This document shows positions 41,858-51,091 of a DNA stretch of 64,000 nucleotides, one piece after another. Numbering within the stretch: the stretch's first letter is position 1; the number at the start of each line of letters is the position of its first letter. The notes beneath the pieces were generated by a model. That model did not search any database and was not told the origin of the DNA. It worked only from the letters and a program-made list of their open reading frames with translations. A program made the position numbers and the translations under genes. This DNA is from Nocardia transvalensis (GTDB lineage: Bacteria > Actinomycetota > Actinomycetes > Mycobacteriales > Mycobacteriaceae), in NCBI RefSeq assembly GCF_015477765.1, contig NZ_JADLQQ010000007.1, forward strand, positions 186,001 through 250,000, in the 5' to 3' direction.

Positions 41858-42883
41858 ATGGTCACTGTTCTCGGTGGAGGGATTGCCGGTACCGCACTCG
41901 CTGCGGCGCTTGCGCATCGCAAGCATCCCGTCACAGTTTATGAACGCCAGACCGCCCAAGGTGCCGGGGCCTTCATGGTTCTCGACGGCCACGCTCATCA
42001 AGCCCTCGCCGATCTCGGGGTTCCCCTGGATCTGCTCCACCGGGCATCCCACTCCATCCCCGGCTTTCGCTTCCATTACCTGCCCGATGGACGGATGCGT
42101 GGTCAGGGGCACCGTCTGTACCAGCGCGTCGATCTCATGAACGTCCTCACCGAATACGCTGCCGCAGCGGCCGCCGACATCCGCTACGGCCAGACCGTCA
42201 CCGACGTCGACGTCGCCACCGGAACCCTGTTCGATCACACCGGCGAAATCGCCACCGACACAACGCTCATCGCGGCCGACGGCGTCGACTCCCTCGCCCG
42301 CAGCCGCCTCGAACCCGACCGGCACGCCGAATACGCCGGGCAGGTGGTCATCTACGGCACCATCCCGCACCGCATGGCCCTCGACACCGAACCCGACGTC
42401 ATGCACTTCCACGGCCGCCTCGGCGACGGCCCCCTCCCGATCAGCACCTTCGGTCACATGTGGAACGACCACGGCGTCTGGTGGTTCACCCGCCTCACCC
42501 GCGACCCCATCGCACCCGATACCGGGGCCCAGCCCACCACCGACTGGGCCGACGCCATCCGCGGCGCCGACCCCACCGCCGCCGACCTCATCGACACCAT
42601 CCTCGCCGCCACCGACACCATCCACCTCAGCAACGCCCGCAACGTCCCCCTCACCGATGCCCGCCCACCGCAACTCCCGGTCGTGCTCTGCGGCGACGCC
42701 GACCACGCCTTCACCCCCGCCGCCGCCGCCCGCGGCGCCCGAGAAGCCATCGAAGACGCGCTCGCCCTCGCCACCGCCCTCACCACCGGCGAATCAGCCG
42801 CAGACGCCATGGCCACTCGACGCGACCGCATCACCACCGACCGCCAACAACAGATGCGCATCGTGAGCCGCGCCATTTCGTGA
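41858..42883 (+). CDS. FAD-dependent monooxygenase
   Basis: A 341-residue flavoprotein hydroxylase: VLGGGIAGTALAAALAHRKH (FAD fold), RVDLMNVLTEY (Arg helix), LIAADGVDSLARS (DG motif) and VLCGDADHAFTPAAAARGAREAIEDALAL (GD motif, here GDADH). It is shorter than the usual ~390 residues, mostly in the substrate lid. GGAAGGAAG precedes the ATG at 41858; an upstream in-frame start would overlap the SnoaL gene. Probably cotranscribed with it. Confidence 0.9.
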   Translation: MVTVLGGGIAGTALAAALAHRKHPVTVYERQTAQGAGAFMVLDGHAHQALADLGVPLDLLHRASHSIPGFRFHYLPDGRMRGQGHRLYQRVDLMNVLTEYAAAAAADIRYGQTVTDVDVATGTLFDHTGEIATDTTLIAADGVDSLARSRLEPDRHAEYAGQVVIYGTIPHRMALDTEPDVMHFHGRLGDGPLPISTFGHMWNDHGVWWFTRLTRDPIAPDTGAQPTTDWADAIRGADPTAADLIDTILAATDTIHLSNARNVPLTDARPPQLPVVLCGDADHAFTPAAAARGAREAIEDALALATALTTGESAADAMATRRDRITTDRQQQMRIVSRAIS

Positions 42884-43036
42884 GGGTCCGCATCGCGGAC
42901 CTGCTCGTCGGTCCGAACCGACCTGCCGAGTTGCTATCCATTCGCCAGCATGGTTAGTGGGTATACTTCCAGCGCATTTTCACCATCTGCTGCAATTCGT
43001 CCAGGTCGATGTCCGGTCACGCGAGAAAGGCCTTCG

Positions 43037-44185
43037 ATGCAGGTTATCCGTGGTGGAACGACCGCCCTGGCGGTGGTGGCTGCGCTCGCGGCCGCCGTGC
43101 TCGCGGTACCAGCCGGACCCGCGGCCGCGGAAACTCCCGGGACGCTGATGGGCGAAACCGCGCAACCCGATGGGTTCCATGGCATGTCCGGCGGATCGGT
43201 GATCACCTACTGGACGACCGGCTCGGACGGGGCGCCACGCCCGGCCAGCGGGGCGTTGTTCGTCCCGCCGGGCACGCCACCGCCGGGCGGCTGGCCGATC
43301 ATCGCCTTCGACCACGGCACCACCGGCCTCGGCCGCGGCTGCGGCGCCAAATCCGACCCCAGCACGGCACCGCAGTCGTTCTGGAACGACGAAGAGGACG
43401 AGCTGATGCGGCACCTGGTCTCGCGGGGTTTCGCCCTGGTGGCACCGGACTATCTCGGACTGGGCCTGTTCGACACCGGCCCGCATCCGTATCTGGAGTT
43501 GCGCACCGAGGCCGCCGCCACCATCGATATGGTCCACGCGGTGCGGTCGGCGCACGCGGATCTCTCGCGGACCTGGGCCGTGGTCGGGTTGTCCCAGGGT
43601 GGGCAGGCGGCGCTGGGCACGGGGTATTTCCAATCCCGCGATGCCGCCGATCTCGACTTCCGCGGCACGGTCGCGGTCGACCCGGAGTCGGACATCGAGA
43701 AGATCCTCCCCATAGCCGGGCCGCAGATTCCGGCCATTCCCGGCACGGACGGCTCGGTCACCTATGTCACTTATATCCTGGCCGGGCTGCGAGCGGCTCG
43801 CCCCGACGTCGGCCTCGACCAGTACCTCAGCCCGCTGGGGCGGACCGTCCTGAACGACATCGTCACGCTCTGCAAACCCGCCATCGAGGACCGGGTACGC
43901 GGCCTGAGTATCGGCCAACTACTGGCTAAACCGCTGTCCGACACCGGTATTCGTGACGCCTTGACCTCCTATATGGCGGTGCCGACCAGCGGCTACGACG
44001 CCCCGATCCTGCTGTTTCTCAACCTCACCGATACCGAGGTCCCCTCTCCCGTACACGTCTGGCTGGCCGAGGAATTCGCCGCCAACGGCGTCGATTTCCG
44101 CACCGTGACCGGCACCGGCCGCCACGTCCAACTCAACCCCCAGATGTGGTCGGCCCTCGACGATTTCCTGGCAAACATCCGCTAG
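43037..44185 (+). CDS. Secretory lipase/esterase (LIP family)
   Basis: Exported serine hydrolase, 382 residues. A Sec signal peptide is clear (VIRGGTTALAVVAALAAAVLAVPAGPAAA, cleavage near AAA-ET). The mature part follows the secretory-lipase pattern: DHGTTGLGRGC, VAPDYLGLG, nucleophile elbow VGLSQGGQAAL, LFLNLTDTEVPSP for the Asp region and TGRHVQL with the probable His. Such nocardial/mycobacterial proteins hydrolyse acylglycerols outside the cell. The ATG at 43037 has GAAAGG 6 nt upstream. A TATACT -10-like box lies at 42962, without a matching -35. Confidence 0.9.
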   Translation: MQVIRGGTTALAVVAALAAAVLAVPAGPAAAETPGTLMGETAQPDGFHGMSGGSVITYWTTGSDGAPRPASGALFVPPGTPPPGGWPIIAFDHGTTGLGRGCGAKSDPSTAPQSFWNDEEDELMRHLVSRGFALVAPDYLGLGLFDTGPHPYLELRTEAAATIDMVHAVRSAHADLSRTWAVVGLSQGGQAALGTGYFQSRDAADLDFRGTVAVDPESDIEKILPIAGPQIPAIPGTDGSVTYVTYILAGLRAARPDVGLDQYLSPLGRTVLNDIVTLCKPAIEDRVRGLSIGQLLAKPLSDTGIRDALTSYMAVPTSGYDAPILLFLNLTDTEVPSPVHVWLAEEFAANGVDFRTVTGTGRHVQLNPQMWSALDDFLANIR

Positions 44186-44323
44186 CGAGCGACCTCCGCG
44201 TTCTTGCCGTCGGTCGACACGTCCCGGAATGGGTGCCGAGTGGTCTGCTCGGTGGGCAGTAACGGACTTCCTGCGTGGGGCGATGGCACGGGATATTGCA
44301 CCCGATGGAGGAGGTTGGCGCGG

Positions 44324-44740
44324 ATGAACCCGAGGTCGATATTCCGGAAGGCCGCACTCGGCGCGGCGGCGGTGCTCGCAACGGCCACGGTCCTGGTGGC
44401 CGGGGCCGGGACTGCGTCCGCCGACGAGTGGCCGGTCCAGCAGCCGAACAGCCCGGTGTCGGTATTCGAGACCAAGAGCTTCCTCACCCCGGGGGATCTC
44501 AATTATTGGAACCCGTTCGACGCGAGCTACCGGCTCACCTCGCCGTACGGAACCAGCACCCGCATCGTGTGCACGGCTTTCCACGGCGTGATCATGTCCT
44601 GCTGGCAGGCCGACCGGGACGGTAATCCGCATCAGCTGAAGAAGTTGCCGTTCAACTTCCCGGCGGTCGTCGGATGGCAACAACCCGGCGGTGGCCCGAG
44701 CCATTTCGTCTATCCCGGATACGTCCCGTTCGTGAGCTGA
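44324..44740 (+). CDS. Small secreted protein of unknown function
   Basis: A 138-residue protein with a textbook Sec signal peptide (FRKAALGAAAVLATATVLVAGAGTASA, cleavage before DEW). The mature part of about 105 residues has two cysteines (IVCTAF and MSCWQ) that could form a disulfide, and short beta-like segments. No family recognised; similar proteins are typical of Nocardia secretomes. The ATG at 44324 lies behind GGAGGAGG, which decides against longer frames upstream. Confidence 0.75.
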   Translation: MNPRSIFRKAALGAAAVLATATVLVAGAGTASADEWPVQQPNSPVSVFETKSFLTPGDLNYWNPFDASYRLTSPYGTSTRIVCTAFHGVIMSCWQADRDGNPHQLKKLPFNFPAVVGWQQPGGGPSHFVYPGYVPFVS

Positions 44741-44769
44741 GCACGCCGCCTTGACCCCCGGCGCCCGGC

Positions 44770-45738
44770 CTATGATCCCGGCAGGACCCGAGCGTCGGGG
44801 ACGGCGGGAATCGAGCCCGAGGCGGCCGGGGTGGCGGCGGTCCGTGTGTCACCGGTGGGGTAGTAGTCGGGGGTGGTGGTTCCGGCGAAGAAGTCGGCGA
44901 GCCAGCCCAGCGTCAAGGTGCGCAGGGCCTTGACGTTCGCCGGATGCGGTGCGCCGCAGAGGATGTCGCCGAGCATGTCGGAGCTGGCGCCCTCGGCGTC
45001 GGTATGGGTGCCGGTGTCGAACTGCACGCCGACGAACGGCCGGTGCAGGGTGCGCTGCAGGGCAACGGTTCCGCTGCCGAAACTGTTGCACAGCGACGGT
45101 GGTCCGGACACCGTCAGGATCGGCAGCCCGGTCGCGTCGAGATCGGTGAGGGCGCGGTAGGTGTTGTCGCCCAGGAACGACATGACGGGGTCGAGCAGGA
45201 TCAGCCCGCGCAGCCCGGCCCACGCCTGCGGATACTTCTGATGCAGGCGGGCGGCGACGTATTCGACGGCTTCGGCGCCCGCGGAATGGCCGATGAAGAC
45301 GAACTGCTGCGGCAGCGCCGCGGCATCCAGGGCCGCGCCGAGGGCCGCGGTCAGGCTCGCGCTGAGGGCCCCGGCGGGGTCGCCGGAGAACAGGGCCGCG
45401 AGGTTGTTCAGAAACGCCGTGTTGTCGCCCAGGTTCTGCAGCGTGCAACCGGACAGATCCATGAACGGCAGACTCGGTGAGAAGACGAGATAGCCCGCGT
45501 CGGCGTAGGTGCGGGCCAGATCGGCCATATTCGCATTGCTGCGCGCGAATCCGTGCTGCAGCCAGATCAGCCCCCGTGGCGACCCGCTCGGCCGATACCA
45601 GTCGGCGCTCTGCCGGAGCGTGGCTGCGGCGCAAGGGATGTCGATGGTGCCGGACAGATCGTCGGCGGTGGCGGGGGCAGCGGTGAGTGCGAGCGTGCAG
45701 GCGGCCAGGACGGCCAGTGCCGGACCTCGGAGGGCCAT
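44770..45738 (-). CDS. Secreted alpha/beta hydrolase (chlorophyllase/PHB-depolymerase-like)
   Basis: Exported serine hydrolase of 322 residues with a Sec signal (ALAVLAACTLALTAAPATA-DD). Core features: LIWLQHGFARSNANM (oxyanion loop), VFIGHSAGAEAVEYVAARL (nucleophile), ILLDPV and a later TVSGPPS strand; DTGTHTDAEG may hold the catalytic His/Asp region. The ATG at 45738 has GGAG just upstream; a longer start would place the signal peptide in mid-protein. It is divergent from the large plus-strand operon, 219 bp apart, and could deliver an exported hydrolytic first step for it, but this is speculative. Confidence 0.82.
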   Translation of the reverse strand: MALRGPALAVLAACTLALTAAPATADDLSGTIDIPCAAATLRQSADWYRPSGSPRGLIWLQHGFARSNANMADLARTYADAGYLVFSPSLPFMDLSGCTLQNLGDNTAFLNNLAALFSGDPAGALSASLTAALGAALDAAALPQQFVFIGHSAGAEAVEYVAARLHQKYPQAWAGLRGLILLDPVMSFLGDNTYRALTDLDATGLPILTVSGPPSLCNSFGSGTVALQRTLHRPFVGVQFDTGTHTDAEGASSDMLGDILCGAPHPANVKALRTLTLGWLADFFAGTTTPDYYPTGDTRTAATPAASGSIPAVPDARVLPGS

Positions 45739-45762
45739 GGCGGACTCCAAATGCAGAGCCGT

Positions 45763-45776
45763 TTCCATAGATGGAA
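45763..45776. promoter_or_regulatory. Palindrome upstream of the secreted hydrolase
   Basis: TTCCAT-AG-ATGGAA, a perfect 6-bp palindrome, 25 bp before the hydrolase start in the divergent intergenic region. Possible operator. Confidence 0.4.
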
Positions 45777-45891
45777 TGGCGTTTCGAAGCTGATAGATGT
45801 CCATTAGCGGCGCTCCGGGACCGGGTGTCAAGGGGAAACGGACAGTCGGCGAGCATGATTCGGTCTGGACAGCACGGCGAGCCACCCGCTA

Positions 45892-45910
45892 TGTTTCGAA
45901 CAGAGAAACA
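45892..45910. promoter_or_regulatory. Probable operator of the plus-strand operon
   Basis: TGTTTC-N7-GAAACA, a perfect 6-bp inverted repeat of 19 bp in total, 47 bp before the first gene (45958). Form and location suit a TetR- or GntR-type repressor site. No regulator gene lies next to it in this window. Confidence 0.5.
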
Positions 45911-45957
45911 GCGTTCCGAAATGGCGCCCGATGGGCGCCCGCCCAGGGAGTCACCCG

Positions 45958-46476
45958 ATGACCGTGCACCGAGCCCGAATCGGGCGCTGCTACGAGGATT
46001 TCGTGATCGGCGACGTGTATCAGCATCCGCTGGGCCGCACGATCAGCGAGGCCGACAACACCTGGTTCACGCTGCTGACAATGAACACGAACCAGAACCA
46101 CTTCAACGCCGAATTTGCCGCGCGCGCACCCTACGGGCGCATGATCGTGAACTCGGGGCTGACGGTGGCGATCGTGCTGGGCCTGTCCGTAATCGACACG
46201 AGCCAGCTGGCGATCATGAATCTCGGGTGGGAGGAGATCCGGCTCAGCCACCCGGTGTTCGTCGGCGACACGCTCTACGCCGAATCGGTGGTGACCGACG
46301 CCCGGAAATCGGCGTCGCGACCGTATGCGGGCATCGTCGGGTTCCGGACCCGCGGCCTCAACCAGGACGGTGCCGAGGTGTTGTCCTGGCGGCGCACCGT
46401 GCTGATCTACAAGCGTGACGCGCCGCATCATCGCGACTACTTTCCCCAGGCCGAGTCGGGACCGCTGGCACCATGA
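45958..46476 (+). CDS. MaoC-type acyl-CoA hydratase (mesaconyl-CoA hydratase-like)
   Basis: Hot-dog-fold hydratase, 172 residues. YEDFVIGDVYQHPLGRTISEADNTWFTLLTMNTNQNHFN contains the region where R-hydratases have D-x5-H; here it is N-T-N-Q-N-H, keeping the His but with Asn for Asp, as in the beta-methylmalyl/mesaconyl-CoA hydratase branch. GRMIVNSGLTVAIVLGLSV and SHPVFVGDTLYAESVV complete the fold. The CoA-transferase and CitE-like lyase in the same operon support a C5-dicarboxyl-CoA-like substrate. First gene of the 11-gene operon; its stop overlaps the next ATG. Confidence 0.87.
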   Translation: MTVHRARIGRCYEDFVIGDVYQHPLGRTISEADNTWFTLLTMNTNQNHFNAEFAARAPYGRMIVNSGLTVAIVLGLSVIDTSQLAIMNLGWEEIRLSHPVFVGDTLYAESVVTDARKSASRPYAGIVGFRTRGLNQDGAEVLSWRRTVLIYKRDAPHHRDYFPQAESGPLAP

Positions 46477-47495
46477 GGGTCGACTACGCGCCGTGGGGGC
46501 AGACCCTCGCCGAACTCGCCGAGGCGGCCCGGGCCGCCGAGTCGGCCGGTGCCGCGACGATCTGGGTGCCCGAATTGCACCGCAGCGCCACCATTTCCGC
46601 GGCGGCGGTCGCACCCGCGCTCACGCGCGCCGGGGTGGGGACGGCCGTGGCGCTGGGTTTCGCGCGCAGCCCGCTGGTGACCGCCCTCGAGGCGCTGGAT
46701 CTCGACGAACTGGCCGGTGGCCGATTCGTGCTGGGGATCGGAACCGGTACCCGTCGGCTGATGCGCGACTGGCACGACGCCGACTGGGAGCAGCCGGTGG
46801 CACGGATGCGCGACACCGTCGCCGCGATACGGACCTTCGTGGCCGGTGCGCATCGTGGCGAGCCGATGGACAACCGGGGTTCGGTGCGGCGGCTGCGCAT
46901 GCGCGGGTATCGGCGGCCGTATCGGCCGGTGCGGCAGGCGATTCCGATCCATCTGGCGGCAGTGGGACCGCGTCTGACGCGGCTGGCCGGTGAGATCGCC
47001 GACGGCTGGCTGTCACACGAGCTGTGCTCGCCGAAGTACCTGAACGACGTTGTACTGCCGCGCCTTGCGGAGGGGCTGGGGGCCTCCGGACGGTCGCGGC
47101 CACAACTTCGGGTGGTGGCGTCGGTGTGCTGTTCGGTCGACGACGATGCCACGGCGGCATGGCGGCGGGCGCGGGGCACCGTCGGGTTCTACGCGTCGGT
47201 GGCAGGCTATCGGGATCTGTTCGAGGCACATGGTCTGGCCGACGAGCAGGCCGAGGTGGTGCGGGAGCGGCGGGCGGGAGCCGATGCCGACGCCTTGGCG
47301 CACGCGGTGCCCGAGTCGATGGTGCGGCCACTGGTCGCCGCGGGCACGGTTGACGAGGTGGTCGAGCGGATCGGCGCCTATGCCGGTAAAGCGGACGCGG
47401 TGAAGCTCAGCCCGGCCGTGTATGGGGTTGCGCCGCAGGAGGTCCGGACTATCCAGGGCCGGTTGTTCGAGGTGATCCGGGAGGTGGCGCGATGA
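46473..47495 (+). CDS. Luciferase-like monooxygenase (F420/FMN)
   Basis: A 340-residue TIM-barrel flavin enzyme of the luciferase-like superfamily. It shows LAEAARAAESAGAATIWVPELHR, VGTAVALGFARSPLVTALEALDLDELAGGRFVLGIGTG (the GRFxLGxGxG motif), IPIHLAAVGPRLTRLAGEIADGWLSH and a C-terminal GTVDEVVERIGAYA. In actinobacteria most such proteins use F420, but the cofactor cannot be decided here. ATGA overlap with both neighbours places it firmly in the operon, so it may carry out an oxidation of the same substrate. Confidence 0.92.
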   Translation: MRVDYAPWGQTLAELAEAARAAESAGAATIWVPELHRSATISAAAVAPALTRAGVGTAVALGFARSPLVTALEALDLDELAGGRFVLGIGTGTRRLMRDWHDADWEQPVARMRDTVAAIRTFVAGAHRGEPMDNRGSVRRLRMRGYRRPYRPVRQAIPIHLAAVGPRLTRLAGEIADGWLSHELCSPKYLNDVVLPRLAEGLGASGRSRPQLRVVASVCCSVDDDATAAWRRARGTVGFYASVAGYRDLFEAHGLADEQAEVVRERRAGADADALAHAVPESMVRPLVAAGTVDEVVERIGAYAGKADAVKLSPAVYGVAPQEVRTIQGRLFEVIREVAR

Positions 47496-48706
47496 GCCCG
47501 CTGGCCGATATCCGCATCGTCAGTGTGGAGCAGTACGGTGCGGGTCCGTTCGGGAGCCTGCATCTGGCGGATCTGGGTGCCGAGGTGATCAGGATCGAAG
47601 ACCCGCGCGCCGGAGGTGATGTGGGCCGGTATGTGCCGCCGTATGCCGACGGGGAGGATTCGCTGTTCTTCGAAACCTTCAATCGGAACAAGAAATCGGT
47701 GTCGCTGGATCTGCAGACCTCGGCGGGCCGGGCGGTGTTCGAGGATCTGGTGCGCCACGCCGACGCCGTGTACTCGAATCTGCGCGGCGACGTGCCTGCG
47801 GCGCTGGGATTGACCTACCGGGATCTGCGACATCTCAACGAGCGCATCGTGTGCTGCTCGCTGAGCGGGTTCGGGATGACCGGGCCGCGTGCGGCCGAAC
47901 CGGGCTACGACTACATCGTGCAGGGGCTGGCCGGGTGGATGGACCTCACCGGCGACCCCGACGGTCCGCCCACGAAATCCGGTCTGTCACTGGTGGATTT
48001 CTCCGGGGGCTTCGTCGCGGCGCTGGCCGTACTGGCCGGGGTGCATGCGGCGCGGCGCGACGGGGTGGGCACCGATTGCGATCTGTCGCTGTACGACACG
48101 GCGATCTCACTACTCAGCTATGTCGCGACCTGGACGGTGAATGCCGGGTATCGGCCTGTGCGGACGAAGGATTCGGCGCATCCGTCGCTGGTGCCGTTCC
48201 AGAACTTCGCCGCCGCCGACGGCTGGCTGGTGGTCGGCTGCGCCAAGGAGAAGTTCTGGCAACGACTGGCGGCGGTACTCGACAAGGCCACCGGCGGTGA
48301 CGAATTCGGCACCGACTGCCGCTACGCCACCTTCGCCGATCGGTCCCGCCACGCGGACCGCCTGCTGACCCGGCTGCGGGAGGTGTTCGCCACCCGCACC
48401 GTCGACGCCTGGCTCGCCGACCTGCGCCCGGCGGGCATCCCCTGCGGACCGATCCACGACGTGCCCGCCGCCCTCGCCGACGAGCACACCGCGGCCCGCG
48501 AACTCCTGGTCACCACGGACCATCCCCGCTACGGCACGCTGCGCACCCCCGCATCCCCGGTCCGAGTGGGTGTTCGGGCACGCCCGCATCGACGGGCGCC
48601 GCAGCGCGGCGAGCATACCGAGGAGATCCTGCGCGACCTACTGGGTTACTCGGACGACCGGATCGCCGAACTGAGTGCGTCGGGCGCTTTCGGAGCCCGG
48701 CGATGA
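47492..48706 (+). CDS. Family III CoA-transferase (CaiB/BaiF)
   Basis: A 404-residue family III CoA-transferase. LADLGAEVIRIEDPRAGGDVGR and NRNKKSVSLDLQTSAGRAVFEDL are the CoA-binding N-terminal segments. GYDYIVQGLAGWMDLTGDPDGPPTKSGLSLVDFSGG contains the catalytic Asp (SLVDF), and GIPCGPIHDVPAALAD is the usual C-terminal motif. It would activate a carboxylic acid by moving CoA from another thioester, complementing the ligase in the convergent operon. ATGA overlaps on both sides. Confidence 0.94.
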   Translation: MSPLADIRIVSVEQYGAGPFGSLHLADLGAEVIRIEDPRAGGDVGRYVPPYADGEDSLFFETFNRNKKSVSLDLQTSAGRAVFEDLVRHADAVYSNLRGDVPAALGLTYRDLRHLNERIVCCSLSGFGMTGPRAAEPGYDYIVQGLAGWMDLTGDPDGPPTKSGLSLVDFSGGFVAALAVLAGVHAARRDGVGTDCDLSLYDTAISLLSYVATWTVNAGYRPVRTKDSAHPSLVPFQNFAAADGWLVVGCAKEKFWQRLAAVLDKATGGDEFGTDCRYATFADRSRHADRLLTRLREVFATRTVDAWLADLRPAGIPCGPIHDVPAALADEHTAARELLVTTDHPRYGTLRTPASPVRVGVRARPHRRAPQRGEHTEEILRDLLGYSDDRIAELSASGAFGARR

Positions 48707-50022
48707 GCAGCGTCTCCGCGGCGAGGACGGTGGCCCGGTGGGGGACGGGCCTGCGATACGACGACATTCCGGAGGTAGTGCGGCGAACGGCGATTCGGCA
48801 TGTCCTGGACGGGATCGGGTGTGCCGTCGCGGCATTGGACGACGATGTTCCGGCGCTGCGGGTTGCCCGCGGGATGGGTGGACCGGCGGAGGCGAGCGTG
48901 TTGGGGACGGGGGAGCGGATGGGTGCGCCCGCCGCCGCGCTGGCCAACGGAGTGCTGGTGCACACGCTGGACTTCGACGACACCCATGCCGGTGGGCTCG
49001 TGCATCCGACCGCTCCGGTGCTGCCTGCGGTCCTGGCGGTCGGGGAGCAGATCGGCGCGGCGGGACGCGACGTGCTCGCGGCCGTCGTCGTGGGGTACGA
49101 GACGATCTGCCGGTTGGGTGCCGCGGCACCGCACGGATTCCACGCCCGGGGCCTGCACGCCACCTCGGTGTGCGGCGTCTTCGCCGCGGCCCTGTCGGCC
49201 GCGCGGCTGTACGGTCTGGACGAGGACGCGGCCACGCATGCGCTCGGCATCGCGGGCAGCCAGGCCGGTGGGCTGCTCGCCTTCCTCGGGACCGGGGCGA
49301 GCACCAAACAGCTGCATCCCGGATTTGCCGCGCACGCCGGTGTTCTCGCCGCGCGGCTGGCCGTGGCGGGGGCCACCGGGCCGGAGTCCGTCCTCGACGG
49401 GGAGCGTGGGCTGTATCGAGTATTGCTGGACCGCGACGGTGTCGATGTCTGTCGGCGGCTCGGCGAGCAGTGGGAGACCACACGCGTCACGGTGAAGCCG
49501 TATCCGGCGTGCCAGCTGCTGCACGCGCCGCTGGATGCCGCCCGCTCGGCCGCGGTGAGCATCGACCACATCGACGCGGTCGTGGTCGACCTGCATCCGG
49601 ATGCGGTGCCGATCGTCTGTGGCCCGGGCCGCGACCGCCCCGACACCGCCTACGCGGCGAAGTTCAGCCTTCCGTGGAGTGTCGCGGCCATGCTGGCCGA
49701 CGGCGAGGTCACCACCCACACCTACCGTGATCTCGACCGACCAGAGCTCGCCGCCCTCGCGAGCCGGATACGGTATCGCGCTGCCGGCTTCGAGGGGCCG
49801 GCCGCCGATCAGCCCGGCCGCCTGTGCATTCGCCTGCGCGACGGCACGGAGGTCGAGGCCCACGTCCCGCACAGCCGCGGCGGCCCGGACGACCCGCATC
49901 TGGACGAGATGGTGCGCGAGAAGGCCCTCGCCAACGGCCTCACCCCGGATGCTGTCGCTGCCCTCGAGCACCTGGCCGACCACGACCGCATCACCAGCGT
50001 CCTGCAGGAGGTGAAGCCGTGA
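48703..50022 (+). CDS. MmgE/PrpD family protein
   Basis: A 439-residue protein of the 2-methylcitrate dehydratase / cis-aconitate decarboxylase superfamily. Motifs are IRHVLDGIGCAVAALDD, ANGVLVHTLDFDDTHAGGLVHPTAPVLPAVLA (characteristic LDxDDTH), LGIAGSQAGGLLAFL and VKPYPACQLLHAPLDA. Family members dehydrate, isomerise or decarboxylate branched di- and tricarboxylates, so the gene points to a branched polycarboxylate intermediate in this operon. Overlaps the CoA-transferase gene by ATGA and is followed by a 58-bp gap. Confidence 0.92.
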   Translation: MSSVSAARTVARWGTGLRYDDIPEVVRRTAIRHVLDGIGCAVAALDDDVPALRVARGMGGPAEASVLGTGERMGAPAAALANGVLVHTLDFDDTHAGGLVHPTAPVLPAVLAVGEQIGAAGRDVLAAVVVGYETICRLGAAAPHGFHARGLHATSVCGVFAAALSAARLYGLDEDAATHALGIAGSQAGGLLAFLGTGASTKQLHPGFAAHAGVLAARLAVAGATGPESVLDGERGLYRVLLDRDGVDVCRRLGEQWETTRVTVKPYPACQLLHAPLDAARSAAVSIDHIDAVVVDLHPDAVPIVCGPGRDRPDTAYAAKFSLPWSVAAMLADGEVTTHTYRDLDRPELAALASRIRYRAAGFEGPAADQPGRLCIRLRDGTEVEAHVPHSRGGPDDPHLDEMVREKALANGLTPDAVAALEHLADHDRITSVLQEVKP

Positions 50023-50080
50023 AACGGTGTGCGGCCAGTGGTTGCAGGCGCCGCGACGGCGTGACACGGAGGGAAGCGGC

Positions 50081-51091
50081 ATGGTGAGTTGGATGGTCTC
50101 CGAGACGGTATGGTGTCCGGCCGCCGCTGGCGTGGACATGGGGGAGGCGTATGCGCGAGCCGACGAGTTGCTGGCGACGGTCGGGTTGTCGGTGCGGGAT
50201 CTGGTTCAGGTGACCGAGTTTCGTACGCCGGACGCCGCCGAGCAGGCCGGTGTGCGCCCGCAGGGTGTGACCCTGTCGGTGGTGCCGATGGAAGGGCTAC
50301 CCGTGCCGGGACAGCGGGTAGCGGTGCAGTACACCGCAGTCGGCGGCGGGGGCAGCAGGTTCGCCACGGCGGTCGGCGTGGTCACCGTCGCGGGCGGAGT
50401 GGTGTATCTGCCCGGCATCACCCCGGCGAATCGGTCGGCCGCATTCGCCGAGCAGTACCGGTCATGCCTGCGGCGGGTGGGCGAGGCGCTGGCGGCGGTG
50501 AAACTCGGGCTCGGCAGTCTGGTGCAGACCACCGACTACACCGCCTCGGCCACCCGCGGCGATTATCCGCGGTGCGGGCGGCCGCGGGCCGAGCTTCTCG
50601 GCGAGATCACTGCCGACGGGGAACGCGTATTCCCCGGTGCCGCCGGGATTCTCGTGCCGAGCGACGATATCGCCGTCCGGTTGGACGCGGTCGCGTCGAT
50701 GGAGCCGCTGCGGGCGGTCAATCCCGACTGGGACCGCTACGACACCCTGACCTACCGGCCGGGTGTGGCCGCCGGGAATATGCTGTTCATGTCCGGCTTC
50801 GCCGCGCTGGACCCGCACACGCAGCGGGCGCTGCCGGGAGATCTGGCCGAGCAGGCGGACTACACCTACGCCGCGATCGGGCAGGTGCTGACCGCCGCCG
50901 GGACGGATGGCTCCGCGGTGGTCCGGCTGGTCGAATACCTCACTCCTGCAGCGGTTCCGGCGTATCACGAACTCGAAGCGATACGGCGTCGGCATTTTCC
51001 CCAGCAGGTGGCGCTGACCTCGGTGGTGTGCACCGGGCTGCTGCGCCCGGAATTCCTCATCGAGGTCGTGCCGACGGCGGTGCTGCGATGA
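50081..51091 (+). CDS. Tandem Rid-like (RidA/YjgF) protein
   Basis: A 336-residue protein made of two Rid-type halves: residues about 1-180 (YARADELLATVGLSVRDLVQVTEF, then LPGITPANRSAAFAEQYRSCLRRVGEALAAVKLGLGSLVQTTDY) and 210-336 (MLFMSGFAALDPHTQRALPGDLAEQADYTYAAIGQVLTAAGTDGSAVVRLVEYL). The second half has the AxGxxDVVRLxxYL-like pattern of RidA. Single Rid proteins are ~130 residues, so this is a fused form. Rid proteins handle reactive enamines or hydrate activated double bonds. The ATG at 50081 follows GGAGGGAAG. Confidence 0.75.
   Translation: MVSWMVSETVWCPAAAGVDMGEAYARADELLATVGLSVRDLVQVTEFRTPDAAEQAGVRPQGVTLSVVPMEGLPVPGQRVAVQYTAVGGGGSRFATAVGVVTVAGGVVYLPGITPANRSAAFAEQYRSCLRRVGEALAAVKLGLGSLVQTTDYTASATRGDYPRCGRPRAELLGEITADGERVFPGAAGILVPSDDIAVRLDAVASMEPLRAVNPDWDRYDTLTYRPGVAAGNMLFMSGFAALDPHTQRALPGDLAEQADYTYAAIGQVLTAAGTDGSAVVRLVEYLTPAAVPAYHELEAIRRRHFPQQVALTSVVCTGLLRPEFLIEVVPTAVLR

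Noticed and set aside
41735..42706. 323-residue minus-strand frame opposite the flavin monooxygenase
   Set aside because: Gly/Val-repetitive composition and full antisense overlap with a motif-supported gene.
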